64,000 nt of DNA from Bactericera cockerelli (Eukaryota > Arthropoda > Insecta > Hemiptera > Triozidae). The stretch is from assembly GCA_024516035.1 (NCBI GenBank), contig CM044967.1, positions 10,419,990-10,483,989 on the forward strand, read 5' to 3'. The notes under the pieces were generated by a model. The model made no database searches. It was not told where the DNA came from and saw nothing but the letters and a program-made list of their open reading frames with translations. The translations under genes and the position numbers were made by a program. Below are positions 33,501 to 38,845 of this stretch, piece after piece (position 1 is the stretch's first letter; each line of letters starts with the position of its first letter).

Positions 33501-34815
33501 GGATCATGGTCCTCGTCTTACTTTACATTTGCTAATACCGTAATGAGACTTGAAACATACAAAGAAGCCAAAAGTCCTCACTATGCGATGGTTGGTTGGT
33601 CCCTCAACAAAACACTGAGAATACTCAGATAAATACTGATGTGGACGAGCTGGGAATAGATGTGTTGTGTAACAACTCTCTAAACTCTAAAATGTTTAAA
33701 GAGACATGACACGTTACCACTTTACGTAATTACATTTGTGCGTTTACGTAAGGATTTGCATATCGAAGTCAAAAAACATGGTCGTGTATTTTTGTCATTG
33801 ATGATGAGAGTCAATAAGCTGAAAGCAGCTGTCCAAATGTTCTGATATCTATGTTATGTATATCTAAGAATAAGTTCTCACATTTAATTCTACTAAAACA
33901 TAAACTGTCCTTGATTTTACTTCCGAGAAATTTCTAATATTAGAAATCGGAAGTATTGTGTTCGTTTTTGTAAAAAAAAATATTTTTTTGCTCCGATTTC
34001 AATTTTTTTCATATTTCTGGACGTTTCATAACCTACTGAGTAAATTTGGTTTTGTGTCTGTCTGTCGGTCTGTCGGTCTGTCTGTCTGTCTGTCTGTCTG
34101 TTAAAACGATTACTTGTAACGCGCAAATCTCGGAAACTACTCGACCGATTTTGATGAAATTTTGCACACATCTAGGAGACATTCTGTAGATGGTATAAAT
34201 TCATCGAATTCATACCAGCGGTTCTGGGTGAAAGAGACCATGCGCCTGACCACTAACTTTTTACTTAAACGCTTATATCTCGTGAACGGTACACCCGATT
34301 TCGATGAAATTTTGTAAGAATATGCATATTATTGTTTTACATAGGTTATTAATATTTATTTTTAAATTAATTATAATTTGACTCTGATATTTAAGAAAAT
34401 CCGAAATTTTGGACAAAAAAGTAAAAAAATAAGGACCACGACTTGCCCATACAGAATTTTTTGTGGAATTCAGATATTCTACCATATAAAACAAATTTTA
34501 AGAAAATCGGTTGAGCCGTTTTGGAGATACAAGTAATTTTCTATAAAATCTCAAAATTGTCACGTGTTTACAATGTGAAGCAATCATGAGGAAGTATTGT
34601 GTCCATAATTGGCAGTGTTTTTTTCTTTATTTTTCCCAGTGATAAAGTCGACAGATCGATTCTACGATCAGATCGACACTAAAACTGTGTTCTCCACGGT
34701 TCCCTCATCTATTCCTATGGAGAATCTTCCTGCTGTCGAATGCCTGAGGGATGAGGAGCGCGAGGAAAAGGCAGAGAAGTCTGTTCCGAGTGAACCCGCT
34801 ACGCACTCCGTCTGA
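12354..34815 (+). CDS. Tre1/moody-family rhodopsin-class GPCR, 7 exons, N-terminus missing
   Basis: Seven exons join in frame: 12354-12503, 20878-21048, 22136-22263, 22983-23136, 28724-28908, 32968-33135 and 34640-34815 (stop 34813-34815). They give about 376 residues starting at TM1. Every junction is AG/GT with matching phase. Seen: GN in TM1; a cysteine before TM3 and one in the second extracellular loop; NRY instead of DRY at the end of TM3; CYFP in TM6; NPIIY in TM7; and a C-terminal tail beginning V-I-K-S-T. Known: NRY and the I-[KR]-S-T tail are typical of the insect Tre1/moody receptors, which act at the plasma membrane through G proteins in germ-cell and glial migration and in blood-brain-barrier formation. 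Inferred: this is one of that pair; I cannot say which. A first exon ending in codon phase 2 must lie upstream, possibly outside the window. No coding indels were seen, so the gene looks functional. Confidence 0.9.
12575..12638. repeat. Two 20-bp palindromes 44 bp apart
   Basis: GTGTACCACGGGTGGTACAC (12575-12594, one mismatch) and GTGTACCACCGGTGGTACAC (12619-12638, perfect). GC-rich, 70-130 bases past the donor of the TM1 exon. Confidence 0.8.
12830..13018 (+). other. Segment with AATAAA and A tail, mRNA-3'-end-like
   Basis: A run of about 24 A, then 130 AT-rich bases with AAAATAAATAAAGC (12954-12966) and, about 33 bases later, a run of 17 A (13000-13016). AATAAA followed by poly(A) at this spacing suggests a retroposed mRNA or LINE 3' end. 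No source can be named. Confidence 0.35.
13190..13310 (-). repeat. tRNA-derived SINE (family A), fragment
   Basis: Minus strand: AGTCCCGGTAGCTCACTGGT, box B-like ATTCGAACC, TTGGGCTTACTGCTGGGATA, ATGGGACTTATAAGCCCTAA. Confidence 0.62.
13444..13600. mobile_element. Palindromic MITE, TTCCAGAAA-ended family
   Basis: A clear palindrome: GAGCCCATTCCAGAAACAC ... CTCTGATTGGTT / AACCAATCAGAG ... GTGTTTCTGGAACGGGCTAC. Could fold into a 70-base stem. Two further copies lie at 37312 and 39713. Confidence 0.72.
13655..13933 (+). mobile_element. piggyBac-type MITE with subterminal repeats
   Basis: TTAA at 13651-13654 and again at 13934-13937 flank inverted ends CACATTGGGTG and CACACAATGTG. TTAA duplication is the mark of piggyBac elements. 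Inside are at least four copies, in both orientations, of GTCTCTNATATTGAG-like motifs (around 13680, 13712, 13752 and 13850). No ORF. Confidence 0.72.
14186..14206. repeat. (TAA)7 target tract
   Basis: Seven TAA triplets directly before the retrotransposon's first base. With the TAA-rich run at 18144-18159 this marks the insertion target. Confidence 0.85.
14207..14301 (+). ncRNA. HDV-like self-cleaving ribozyme at the 5' end of the retrotransposon
   Basis: All parts of the nested double pseudoknot can be paired. P1: 14207-14213 (GTTCCCC) with 14256-14262 (GGGGGAC), seven pairs. P2: 14219-14222 and 14224-14227 with 14298-14301 and 14291-14294. P3: ACGT 14228-14231 with ACGT 14252-14255. P1.1: CC 14232-14233 with GG 14263-14264. 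P4: CACT 14269-14272 with AGTG 14281-14284. J4/2 reads GGCTAA, with C14286 at the catalytic cytosine position. GGGCAAC (14263-14269) after P1 is identical to genomic HDV. Known: R2 and R4-like elements use such ribozymes to free their 5' end. Cleavage would fall exactly before 14207. Confidence 0.85.
14302..14529 (+). other. Retrotransposon 5' UTR
   Basis: This lies between the ribozyme and the conventional ORF position. Its last 72 bases (14458-14529) are open in the ORF frame without ATG. The segment GCGAC...CAGAATGGGCGGC occurs twice (near 14318-14342 and 14408-14430), a short internal direct repeat. Confidence 0.5.
14530..18072 (+). CDS. R4/Dong-type ORF: reverse transcriptase and restriction-like endonuclease
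   Basis: An uninterrupted frame of 1180 codons counted from 14530. Seen in order: an N-terminal helical, Myb-like patch (about residues 73-140, G-W-N-N-T-M-N-E-N); a Q/E-rich linker (175-200); RT motifs Y-R-P-I-T-C-L-P (about 517), D-Y-Q-K-A-F-D-S (588), F-Q-G-D-S (650) and catalytic Y-V-D-D (695); a C-X2-C-X7-H-X4-C finger (996); and an endonuclease R-P-D-X14-D (1081-1098). The finger-plus-PD...D order is that of R2/R4 proteins, which nick DNA and prime reverse transcription at the cut. The frame is open from 14458 and the first in-frame ATG is at 14773, inside the Myb-like patch, so the true start is unclear. The codon bias is A-rich, unlike the host exons. Confidence 0.92.
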   Translation: MDTTIENNNQGGVTTRASSRRSRHDDLPSAETNDGASGITLRERPTRNRIETEPAGRVLPESQPATTKAGKPRQRIGWNNTMNENVMLCYYVASHLETSNGRIGINLHKEFLKLYPEYTDKITPQRLMDQKRVIIQKSIKDQNTKNMIEKTKRKAAESRGMSIPTTINPINQQTQEEPQENNQQEQQQEQQTQHQELTISEECLLKEKLEETINTFKDSDPTTRPHLPKLSINQRNINNIIKINDIIQKKIDTIKSLQEIHTLLYCSAYTILHLNNQIKESRNDSSKRNYNETPKWQIRLEKKIEKLRLEVARTTEYIKGNIKKQKIIKEVEKLRENYKEDSFTNLLDTLKQKLMAQSNRLRRYKVSKDRKHQNILFSNKPRNFYDNLRTEKIEIHENPPIDTIEDYWKSIWSVEKEFNKEATWLENEIEESSRIPRMTEINITTEDVQAAIKRTHSWKAPGILQNYWFKYLSSTHKKLAQLLHEAIENPNKIPSFFTLGLTYLKPKTSETTNPTKYRPITCLPTIYKILTSIITTKVDKHLTNNKIIKEEQKGSRKNSRGCKEQLIIDQNITLDAKHRKKDLFCAFIDYQKAFDSIPHAWLLEILNVYQINPKLINFISTLMKSWRTTLQITTKEETLSSQTIKIKNGIFQGDSFSALWFCIALNPLSSILKRSCKGYSIKTTNMEITFDHLFYVDDLKLFANNKEDLEHNLQLTKMFSDDINMTFGLDKCKTCSIIKGKVQEEQGYILDDGNNIQSLEKEEHYKYLGLYQNPLIIQKERKEEIKTKFKRRTEDILKTQLNGKNTMTAINTFAIPVLTYSFGIIQWTETDLNNINILIRTTTTKHRKHHRTSATERFHLPRTKGGRGVIDIKNLHNKQIDNLRKFFYEKAEQSPMHRMITTIDRSPLHLKNITLTPTIETDEDKITRWKGKQVHGIYRKQIEQNNIDHKGTNKWLTTPGIFAETEGFMIAIQDRVIKTRNYSKHILKEPNITDQCRRCFQYGETIEHVTSGCSALANNEYTQRHDNVCKQLHQALMKKYEIKSEEKPWYASTPQQVVENEQAKIYYNRSIITDRTRPHNRPDIVLTIKKDQTTYLIDVAIPNTTNLEKKHAEKIEKYIPLAEEIKQMWKQKIVQVIPVIISSTGVIPKKLHDSLKILELNKNMYIQMQKSVICRYCAEI
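19983..20215 (+). repeat. 5S-rRNA-derived SINE
   Basis: CGGTTCTCGTAGGATCACCG then AAGTTAAGCAACGTTCAGCG follows the middle of eukaryotic 5S rRNA almost base for base. A unique body with GCGAATGGAGGGTAA and GACGTTAAAGTCGTTAAACC follows, then an A tail. SINEs headed by 5S rRNA form the SINE3 class. Confidence 0.72.
20335..20515. mobile_element. pogo-like MITE
   Basis: Inverted ends CAGTCAAACTTG and AGGTTTGACTG, flanked by TA on both sides. The interior carries AACCTGGATATAAGAGAA-like repeats and TCTCTTATA blocks. No ORF. Confidence 0.7.
20743..20820 (+). pseudogene. LINE reverse-transcriptase fragment (F-A-D-D box)
   Basis: 26 codons read K-P-R-I-N-I-D-G-V-N then L-E-F-A-D-D-V-V-L-I-G-N-R before TAG. 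F-A-D-D followed by hydrophobics is the catalytic RT motif of LINEs of the RTE/CR1/jockey kind. It ends 57 bases before the TM2-3 exon. No other RT motif in frame. Confidence 0.6.
20878..21048 (+). CDS. GPCR exon: TM2 to end of TM3 (NR of NRY)
   Basis: Acceptor TTTCAG, donor AG|GTAAG. It encodes TM2 with the L-C-I-A-D core (D2.50), the first extracellular loop with a tryptophan, the conserved cysteine at the top of TM3, and ends in I-T-I-N-R. The arginine codon is split AG|A across the intron, and the tyrosine of NRY comes from the next exon. Confidence 0.93.
21313..21522 (+). repeat. tRNA-derived SINE (family A)
   Basis: The best copy: head GTCCTGGTAGCTCAGTGGTA with an A-box, box B GTGGGTTCGAAACCC, then GACAAGTTATCCTCCCAATT, TTTACTGC-like CTTACTGCTGGAATAATGGG, GGACAGTATAAATAAGGCGA and a TTA tail. 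The head looks tRNA-like but does not continue as a full tRNA, so it is not called a tRNA gene. Fragments at 3170-3363, 13190-13310 (minus), 31127-31255 (minus), 34905-34965 and 43500-43605 (minus). Confidence 0.75.
22136..22263 (+). CDS. GPCR exon: TM4
   Basis: Acceptor TTTCAG. The exon starts by completing the arginine codon and continues Y-I-M-I-A-H-Y, then the TM4 helix with its tryptophan, ending Q-W-G with a phase-1 donor G|GTATGG. A palindromic MITE begins about 20 bases beyond the donor. Confidence 0.92.
22285..22438. mobile_element. Palindromic MITE, AATTATAA-ended family
   Basis: Ends AGGGCCAAATTATGA and TATAATTTGGCCCT. Holds AGATAAGCCAGAC and a duplicated GATCCTGTTCTATCTTAA block. 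It begins about 20 bases past the donor of the TM4 exon. Confidence 0.7.
22983..23136 (+). CDS. GPCR exon: second extracellular loop and TM5
   Basis: Acceptor TTTTTTGCAG, donor CGCAG|GTATAA. It encodes the second extracellular loop with the disulfide cysteine (L-T-C-S-I-L), then TM5 with the class-A proline and tyrosine (F-V-I-P-C ... L-C-Y-A-K) and the start of the third intracellular loop. Confidence 0.92.
23441..24462. mobile_element. pogo-like MITE interrupted by foldback copy 1
   Basis: Left piece CAATCGAACCTG (23441-23452) and right piece AGAGAAACCTGGATG... (24344-24462) line up as one copy of the pogo-like MITE seen whole at 41975-42139. The far end is truncated. Confidence 0.65.
23456..24339. 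mobile_element. Foldback (long palindromic) element, copy 1
   Basis: The two arms are near-perfect reverse complements of each other: it starts CAGGGTGAGCATAAAGTCTC and ends in the reverse of that, with TATA on both sides. Each arm is roughly 370-400 bases, around a centre near 23880-23930. No transposase. TIR and TA-rich target suggest a Tc1/mariner-like non-autonomous element. It is inserted in a pogo-like MITE (see 23441-24462). Confidence 0.85.
24717..24860 (+). repeat. tRNA-derived SINE (family C)
   Basis: CCTCAGTAGCTCGATGGATA, AGGCGGCGGAATCGTAACTG, box B-like GGTTTGAGTCCC, then TAAGCGAGTGTGAGTAATTG and CAGTGATAATACATATGATAAC. Other copies: 4795-4865 (minus), 8125-8215 (minus), 35040-35125 (minus), 43178-43320, 44716-44800, 56815-56960. 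Confidence 0.65.
26221..26372. mobile_element. Palindromic MITE, AATTATAA-ended family
   Basis: Starts AGGGCCAAATTATAAAACGG and ends CCTGTTTTATAATCTGTCCCTT, with GAGATAAGCCAGACTG inside. In the TM5-TM6 GPCR intron. Confidence 0.7.
26680..26882 (+). repeat. 5S-rRNA-derived SINE, second copy
   Basis: AGCGAGGTTAGGACTTGGAT then GATTGACCATTGAAATCC match the 3' half of 5S rRNA (GGTTAGTACTTGGATGGGTGACC), the part missing from the copy at 19983. The body AGCAAATGGAGGGTAAAACT, CGACGTCGAAAAAAGTT is shared. In the TM5-TM6 GPCR intron. Confidence 0.7.
27551..28411. mobile_element. Foldback element, copy 2, opposite orientation
   Basis: Same ends and TATA flanks as the copy at 23456-24339. The central unpaired part (27905-28040) is the reverse complement of that in copy 1. 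So within one GPCR intron the two copies form an inverted pair about 3.2 kb apart. No ORF of note. Confidence 0.85.
28724..28908 (+). CDS. GPCR exon: third intracellular loop and TM6
   Basis: Acceptor CCTCAG. It encodes a strongly basic, lysine-rich third intracellular loop followed by TM6 with C-Y-F-P in place of CWxP, ending H-Y-P with phase-1 donor G|GTAAGT. A decayed second copy of this exon lies about 320 bases downstream. Confidence 0.92.
29045..29290 (+). pseudogene. Decayed tandem copy of the GPCR TM6 exon
   Basis: Aligning by eye with 28735-28970, the blocks ACGAAAG, CTCAAAGGTTCA, TGCGGATCA, ATGGTT/TTGGTTTCTCGT, TTCCCATAACTGTGGTGAA and, past the donor, TACAAAAATAATAAG recur in the same order and orientation. 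The copy extends into the intron downstream of the real exon, so it arose by local duplication of DNA rather than retroposition. It has indels, in-frame stops and no donor at the right place. It is in the sense orientation inside the receptor intron and should be spliced out. Confidence 0.82.
29490..29790 (-). repeat. tRNA-derived SINE (family B), split by a MITE
   Basis: On the minus strand it reads box B, GGGTTTCCTCATTAATTTGAG, GTGACCACATCCC, [MITE], GAGAGTTAGGTGGTAGAGAA, GCTTTGAGCATTCG and CCACTAAAGAGCATTATT. Confidence 0.62.
29556..29675. mobile_element. Small MITE ending GGCGAAATTAATAGAC, nested in a SINE
   Basis: Ends GGCGAAATTAATAGAC and GTCTATTAATCCGCC. It splits a minus-strand SINE copy (29490-29555 and 29676-29790), so it is the younger insertion. 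A second copy lies at 58523-58649. Confidence 0.65.
30822..31025 (+). pseudogene. Decayed jockey-type LINE reverse-transcriptase fragment
   Basis: S-V-P-Q-G-S-L-L-G-P at 30831-30860 is the RT motif before the catalytic box. A frame further on, L-F-V-D-E-I and later L-D-R-I-L-L-W-P-S-L-K-R-L-A-F-R-P-K-T resemble the following RT region. Several frameshifts; the catalytic aspartates are gone. Confidence 0.58.
31127..31255 (-). repeat. tRNA-derived SINE (family A), truncated inside
   Basis: Minus strand: TGTCCCGGTAGCTGAGTGGT, GAGGTTGCGGGTTCAAAACC, CTGGAATAATGGACTCATTA. The middle of the body is missing. Confidence 0.68.
32488..32657. mobile_element. pogo-like MITE, diverged
   Basis: Left end AAGTCGAACCAGG, right end GCAGGTTTGACTG then TA. 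The inner TCCTTTGAGTCCTCTTATAT block matches the copy at 41975-42139. It lies in the GPCR intron upstream of the TM7 exon. Confidence 0.6.
32690..32940 (-). repeat. Dispersed repeat, reverse copy of 2238-2545
   Basis: Shares the GTAGCCAAGCTGGCTAC palindrome and CATAGAAATATGTGG. Its end lies under 30 bases from the acceptor of the TM7 exon. Confidence 0.65.
32968..33135 (+). CDS. GPCR exon: TM7 and helix 8
   Basis: Acceptor TTCTGCCCACAG. It encodes TM7 with I-N-P-I-I-Y and the post-TM7 segment N-K-Q-Y-R-V-A-Y. The donor is uncertain: GATG|GTGGGT (33135) and CAGA|GTAAAG (33126) both give phase 1 and join cleanly to the last exon. If unspliced, the frame would stop at 33147. Confidence 0.88.
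33203..33362. mobile_element. MITE with 40-base inverted ends
   Basis: AATTCGCACTCCTAGTGC then AAAAGGTATGTAACTCAAAA at 33203-33244 is mirrored at 33322-33362. The spacer is AT-rich with an ATCGATT/AATCG pair. It lies 68 bases past the TM7 exon donor, in the last GPCR intron. Confidence 0.65.
34040..34600. repeat. (TGTC)n tract and adjoining insect repeat sequence
   Basis: TCTGTCTGTCGGTC... runs for about 50 bases at 34050-34100, then CGGAAACTACTCGACCGATT, TGATGAAATTTTGCACACAT and a later ATTTCGATGAAATTTTGTAA. GGAAGTATTGTGTTCGTTTT (33950) and GAAGTATTGTGTCCATAATT (34593) bracket it, and a similar left end is at 25770. Probably a mobile element with similar ends. Confidence 0.5.
34640..34815 (+). 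CDS. GPCR last exon: cytoplasmic C-tail
   Basis: Acceptor TTTTTCCCAG. It encodes V-I-K-S-T-D-R-F-Y followed by an acidic and serine/threonine-rich tail, stop TGA at 34813. The basic I-K-S-T motif placed just after helix 8 matches what I recall of the Tre1 tail, which supports the family call. Confidence 0.85.
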
Positions 34816-35039
34816 TTGAGATGAACGTTGTGACAGTTTCCCCAGTGGCCGAATGAAAAACTACTCACTGCTGCTCTTTTCTTGAAATGAATAATCTCCA
34901 AATCAAAGTCGGTCTGGTAATCCAGAGGTCGCGGGTTCGAAACCAGCCGTTGGGCTGTGTAAATAAGCTAAAAAAAGGTATCAAATTGGTGTTAATCACT
35001 TTTGTGATATCACAACTACTCAAACTGGCTTTACTAAAT

Positions 35040-35125
35040 CTACGGAGAAACCGGCACTTGAACCACCGACCTCCAGAGGTTACAAGTCCGCCGCCTTTTC
35101 GATCAAGCTACTGAGGTCGGTGTGC
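35040..35125 (-). repeat. tRNA-derived SINE (family C), fragment
   Basis: Minus strand: ACCGACCTCAGTAGCTTGAT, CGGCGGACTTGTAACCTCTG, GGTCGGTGGTTCAAGTGCCG. It lies just after the GPCR last exon region, next to a family D copy. Confidence 0.6.
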
Positions 35126-35199
35126 CTAAATAAGAAGACATTTTTATTATTAGGTATAGTATGATTGGGTTTGTACCTACATAATATACTATTCAATAG

Positions 35200-35390
35200 G
35201 TCTAGCGGTAGCATACTCGCCTTGCACTCCAGGTGACGCGGGTTTGAATCGAAATCTAGGTTGGGTAGAGGTTGACTTGTATAGACCATGTTATTTCTCT
35301 AAAGACCAGTGCTTCAGCAAACCCCAACCTATAACCAACCCATAAGCTTTAGTGTCACTTACACTACCTAATTCTAATCCATGTCAACTA
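35200..35390 (+). repeat. tRNA-derived SINE (family D)
   Basis: TAGCGGTAGCATACTCGCCT, TGCACTCCAGGTGACGCGGG, box B GGTTTGAATCG, then GGTTGGGTAGAGGTTGACTT, TATAGACCATG and CATAAGCTTTAGTGTCACTT. A minus copy is at 4500-4728. Confidence 0.65.
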
Positions 35391-36004
35391 ACCAATTTGT
35401 GGATTTCTCACAATTAGATAGGTAAAATAGAAAGAGCAGACGTTTAACTTAACGTTTAACTCAGTATTGTTCCTAACTATTATTTTTGTACATAAAATTA
35501 TAGAAAATAAAACTATTTATCATAAATTATTATTTCTACGTTTTGTTCTGACTACATATTTGTAAATTATGTAAACTTGCTTCCTTTGTTATAAAATGTT
35601 ACAATTAATTTTCAAAACATTCTCGAAACTTCCGAGTACACGTAGTTTCACTGAGATCTGTGTTTTCCCCGGGAAACTCCCTGTCTTACGAGTTAGGATA
35701 ATATTAAATTTATTATTTTTGGTCTCATCGGAAATCAAAAAATACGAACTCCACATAGATTCCTGTACAAGTAGTACATAGTTCCAAGTAGGTTAAATAT
35801 AAGAGAAATAGCAAATAGCAGAGTTAGGTGACAGTAAGAATATCCCATTCTCATTATTTTTCATATAACATTGCATGTTAGTAATTCTCCAAGGTGTGGT
35901 ACACCTAAATGCAGCAAAAAGATCGTTAAGATTAGTACTTCATACTAAAATAAAATGGAAATAATTAAGAGATTTCAATAATGTAATGAAAGAGATACTT
36001 GACA

Positions 36005-36750
36005 TCTCTACCACCCTCACCTCTACATCTACCACCCCACCCTCACCTCTACATCTACCACCTCACCCTCACCTCTACATCTACCACCTCACCCTCACCT
36101 CTACATCTACCACCTCACCCTCACCTCTACATCTACCACCTCACCCTCACCTCTACATCTACCACCTCACCCTCACCTCTACATCTACCACCTCACCCTC
36201 ACCTCTACATCTACCACCTCACCCTCACCTCTACATCTACCACCCCACCCTCACCTCTACATCTACCACCCCACCCTCTCCTCTACATCTACCACCCCAC
36301 CCTCACCTCTACATCTACCACCCCACCCTCACCTCTACATCTACCACCTCACCCTCACCTCTACATCTACCACCCCACCCTCACCTCTACATCTACCACC
36401 TCACCCTCACCTCTACATCTACCACCTCACCCTCACCTCTACATCTACCACCCTCACCTCACTACACCTCACCTCTACATCTACCACCTCACCTCACCTC
36501 TACATCTACCCCCCACCCTCACCTCTACATCTACCACCCCACCCTCACCTCTACATCTACCCCCCCACCCTCACCTCTACATCTACCACCCCACCCTCAC
36601 CTCTACATCTACCACCCCCCCCCTCACCTCTACATCTACCACCCCACCCTCACCTCTACATCTACCACCCCACCCTCACCTCTACATCTACCCCCCCCAC
36701 CCTCACCTCTACATCTACCACCCCACCCTCACCTCTACATCTACCACCCC
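36005..36750. repeat. 26-bp minisatellite (about 28 copies)
   Basis: The unit is CCTCACCTCTACATCTACCA plus CCYCAC, repeated with C/T swaps and a few indels. The array is cytosine-rich on the plus strand with almost no G. Because 26 is not a multiple of three, two frames stay open across it. The resulting 294- and 307-codon frames are not genes. Confidence 0.92.
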
Positions 36751-37311
36751 ACACCTGTCAATCCTGTCATATTTTATACCATTTCACCTCACAGGGCGGG
36801 GGTTTCACTCTCAAATCGGGGAATCAATCTTACCAGCTCATACATTATTCACCTCATCAGCCTGGGTTAAACCTGAAAAACCCGAATTATCAACCTTGTG
36901 TTCTATAAAATCGAACTCATGACATCTGTGCAATGGACAGTAAATTAAACCATTACGTTCAGTTTTCGATGGAAAAAAAAACATTGGATTTACTTTTTGG
37001 AGACCCTATATTGCATGTATAGTTTGTATAGTTTGCCAAAGTGTATTGGCATTGAAAAGTGGACATCGAAAAATTCAGCTCATTACTTTGCTTTCTCAAG
37101 GATAAGAAAAGTAAAATGCTGTCGTTATGAGTGAGACCGATTTTATCAGCAAATAACTCCCAACGGTAGACGAAAACAGTTGCACGCTATTAGATCTCAG
37201 TGCACCGTGGCCAAATATATTGAAGTGGACATGTGACACAGTTGCAATTAAGTGGCAACGTTTAGGAGACACTTGTAGGAGTCGCAGATATTCTTGTAAG
37301 ACGGCCCTCGT

Positions 37312-37471
37312 TCCAAAATGTACTTTCACAATTCATAATCTCCAAATCTCCCTTTCAATCGTCACACAACGCACTCTGATTAGTTATTTGAACGCATTCC
37401 AATCAGAGTGCTTTGTGTGAATGTTGAAAGGAGATTTGGGGATTATGAGAGTGAGAGTGCTTTCTGGAAGG
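37312..37471. mobile_element. Palindromic MITE, TTCCAGAAA-ended family
   Basis: ATCTCCCTTTCAATCGTCAC ... CACTCTGATTAG / CAATCAGAGTG ... TTGAAAGGAGATTTGGGG. Same inner palindrome as 13444-13600. Outer ends less well kept. Confidence 0.62.
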
Positions 37472-37789
37472 AGAGCCAGGTGCCAAGATACCAAGGCCAG
37501 AGCTTTTGGTACTATACGCATTGTCTTGATTTCGCACTTTGCCGGTAGCAAATTTTTATGTATAATACAGGCCTGGATATATTTACAACTCTAAAAAATT
37601 AAGAATTGATTTAGGAGTTTGAGTTGGGTAGGATATTTTTCCCCACAGGAACTAAGCCATGCAGGGGAGCTGTGCTCAAAAACTTTTTTCCGCTTTCTAG
37701 TCCGACTGGCTCCCTCTGCATTTCTGCAATGGCTAACACCAGGCATCCCGATGATATTACATAGATGAATAAATAAATAATGGTTTCAC

Positions 37790-38035
37790 TATGTCATTCT
37801 TCGTCTTCCACTACCTTTTCCCGAGCCTACTTGGGGTCGACATTGTTCAACCTCTTTCTCATGATTGAGGTTGGTTGGTTCTTGCTCTTCCACATTTTAC
37901 GGCTAGATGTCCTACCTAACGGCAAACATGTTTAGGGCGAAACTGATTTGTGTTATTTTCTTTTGGTCTGGCAAAGTTGCTACCGCGTAATTTTTTTAAC
38001 GTCTGCCAGGGAGACGTGGTCAGGTGGTCACACTG
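37790..38035 (+). repeat. Dispersed repeat (CCACATTTTACGGCTAGATG family)
   Basis: CGAGCCTACTTGGGGTCGAC, AACCTCTTTCTCATGATTGA, CCACATTTTACGGCTAGATG, CCTAACGGCAAACATGTTTA, GTGTTATTTTCTTTTGG. Other copies: 1-110 (3' part), 48996-49085 (minus), 57685-57845, 60555-60725. Sixty to eighty per cent alike by eye. No coding motif seen. Confidence 0.62.
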
Positions 38036-38139
38036 TCATTGTCATTTTACTGGTCAAAATACTTTGTTTTAAGCACTACTTAAACTTGCTGCCAAACACC
38101 TATCCATCATCTTTTGATCTGTTGATCATTTTGATACTC

Positions 38140-38340
38140 TTGAGTGGAAGGTAACCACAAGGAAAGGTGAATGCTCAAAGCATTTTCTACGACCGTCAAG
38201 TATCCTCAGAGTCTTATTATTATTTGGTCACATACTCAAATGAATGAGGAAAAATCCAAGCACTGGTTGGGATCCGATCTCCAGATCACGGACCTGTGTA
38301 CTAGATAGATAGTCTAGCTCGGTAACCAATGCAAGCTCAG
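38140..38340 (-). repeat. tRNA-derived SINE (family B)
   Basis: Minus-strand copy with GGATCCCAACCAGTGC, TTTTTCCTCATTCATTTGAG, CCAAATAATAATAAGACTC, GAAAATGCTTTGAGCATTCA and CTTGTGGTTACCTTCCACT. It lies 400 bases upstream of the prohormone start. Confidence 0.68.
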
Positions 38341-38453
38341 GGTTCACATTGAATTGCACATTACGTTTGCATTTTATTATTAGTAAGAAACGAAACATTT
38401 AAACTTCCAATAAAAAACTTACCTCCCTTGAATTGTACTACCTTTTTTTGTTA

Positions 38454-38473
38454 GGGGGGGGGGGGGGGGGGGG
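38454..38473. repeat. Run of 20 G
   Basis: An uninterrupted poly(dG), then TTTCCCTTCGAAGGGG. It lies about 270 bases upstream of the prohormone start. Length in the assembly may be unreliable. Confidence 0.85.
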
Positions 38474-38739
38474 TTTCCCTTCGAAGGGGGTCGCGGCTCA
38501 AAAAGGTTGGGTACCGCTGATCTACACCACTGATGCTATGTATCGTGTATCGCCTCTCCGACACTGACGCAATGGTTACGATTCCTACAATATTTCCCAC
38601 AGGACTACGAAATGAAGACAGCCCGACGCAGCAGTCACAAGGCGCAAGCGTCCACTGCCCCCGTGTTGCGATAATATGAGAAGGTAAACGTGAAAGAAAT
38701 AATATCCCGACCTTTGTAGTTGAAACTCGACGCGTCGAG

Positions 38740-38845
38740 ATGGCACTTGTTTCGGCGTACTTGTTCGTTCTCTCCTACCTTTTCTCCAATCTACATGCCA
38801 TAGAGCTCGGTCGATTCTATGATCATTTTAATTTGAAAAGAAATG
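38740..38845 (+). CDS. Prohormone-4-like exon 1: signal peptide and mature peptide
   Basis: The start is the first ATG of a 35-codon frame: a hydrophobic leader M-A-L-V-S-A-Y-L-F-V-L-S-Y-L-F-S, a small-residue cleavage site at H-A, then I-E-L-G-R-F-Y-D-H-F-N-L and the dibasic K-R. The donor is AAT G|GTAAGT (phase 1). The leader is adjacent to the peptide, so signal peptidase would free its N-terminus directly. Upstream 38604-38739 could be 5' UTR (a CACAG precedes it). Confidence 0.85.

Noticed and set aside
33917..34171. A frame with T-D-R-Q repeats
   Set aside because: Translation of a TGTC simple repeat.
35986..36922. Two overlapping long frames of 294 and 307 codons
   Set aside because: They consist of the 26-bp minisatellite read in two frames; the repeated P-H-L/T-S-T pattern only reflects the DNA repeat.
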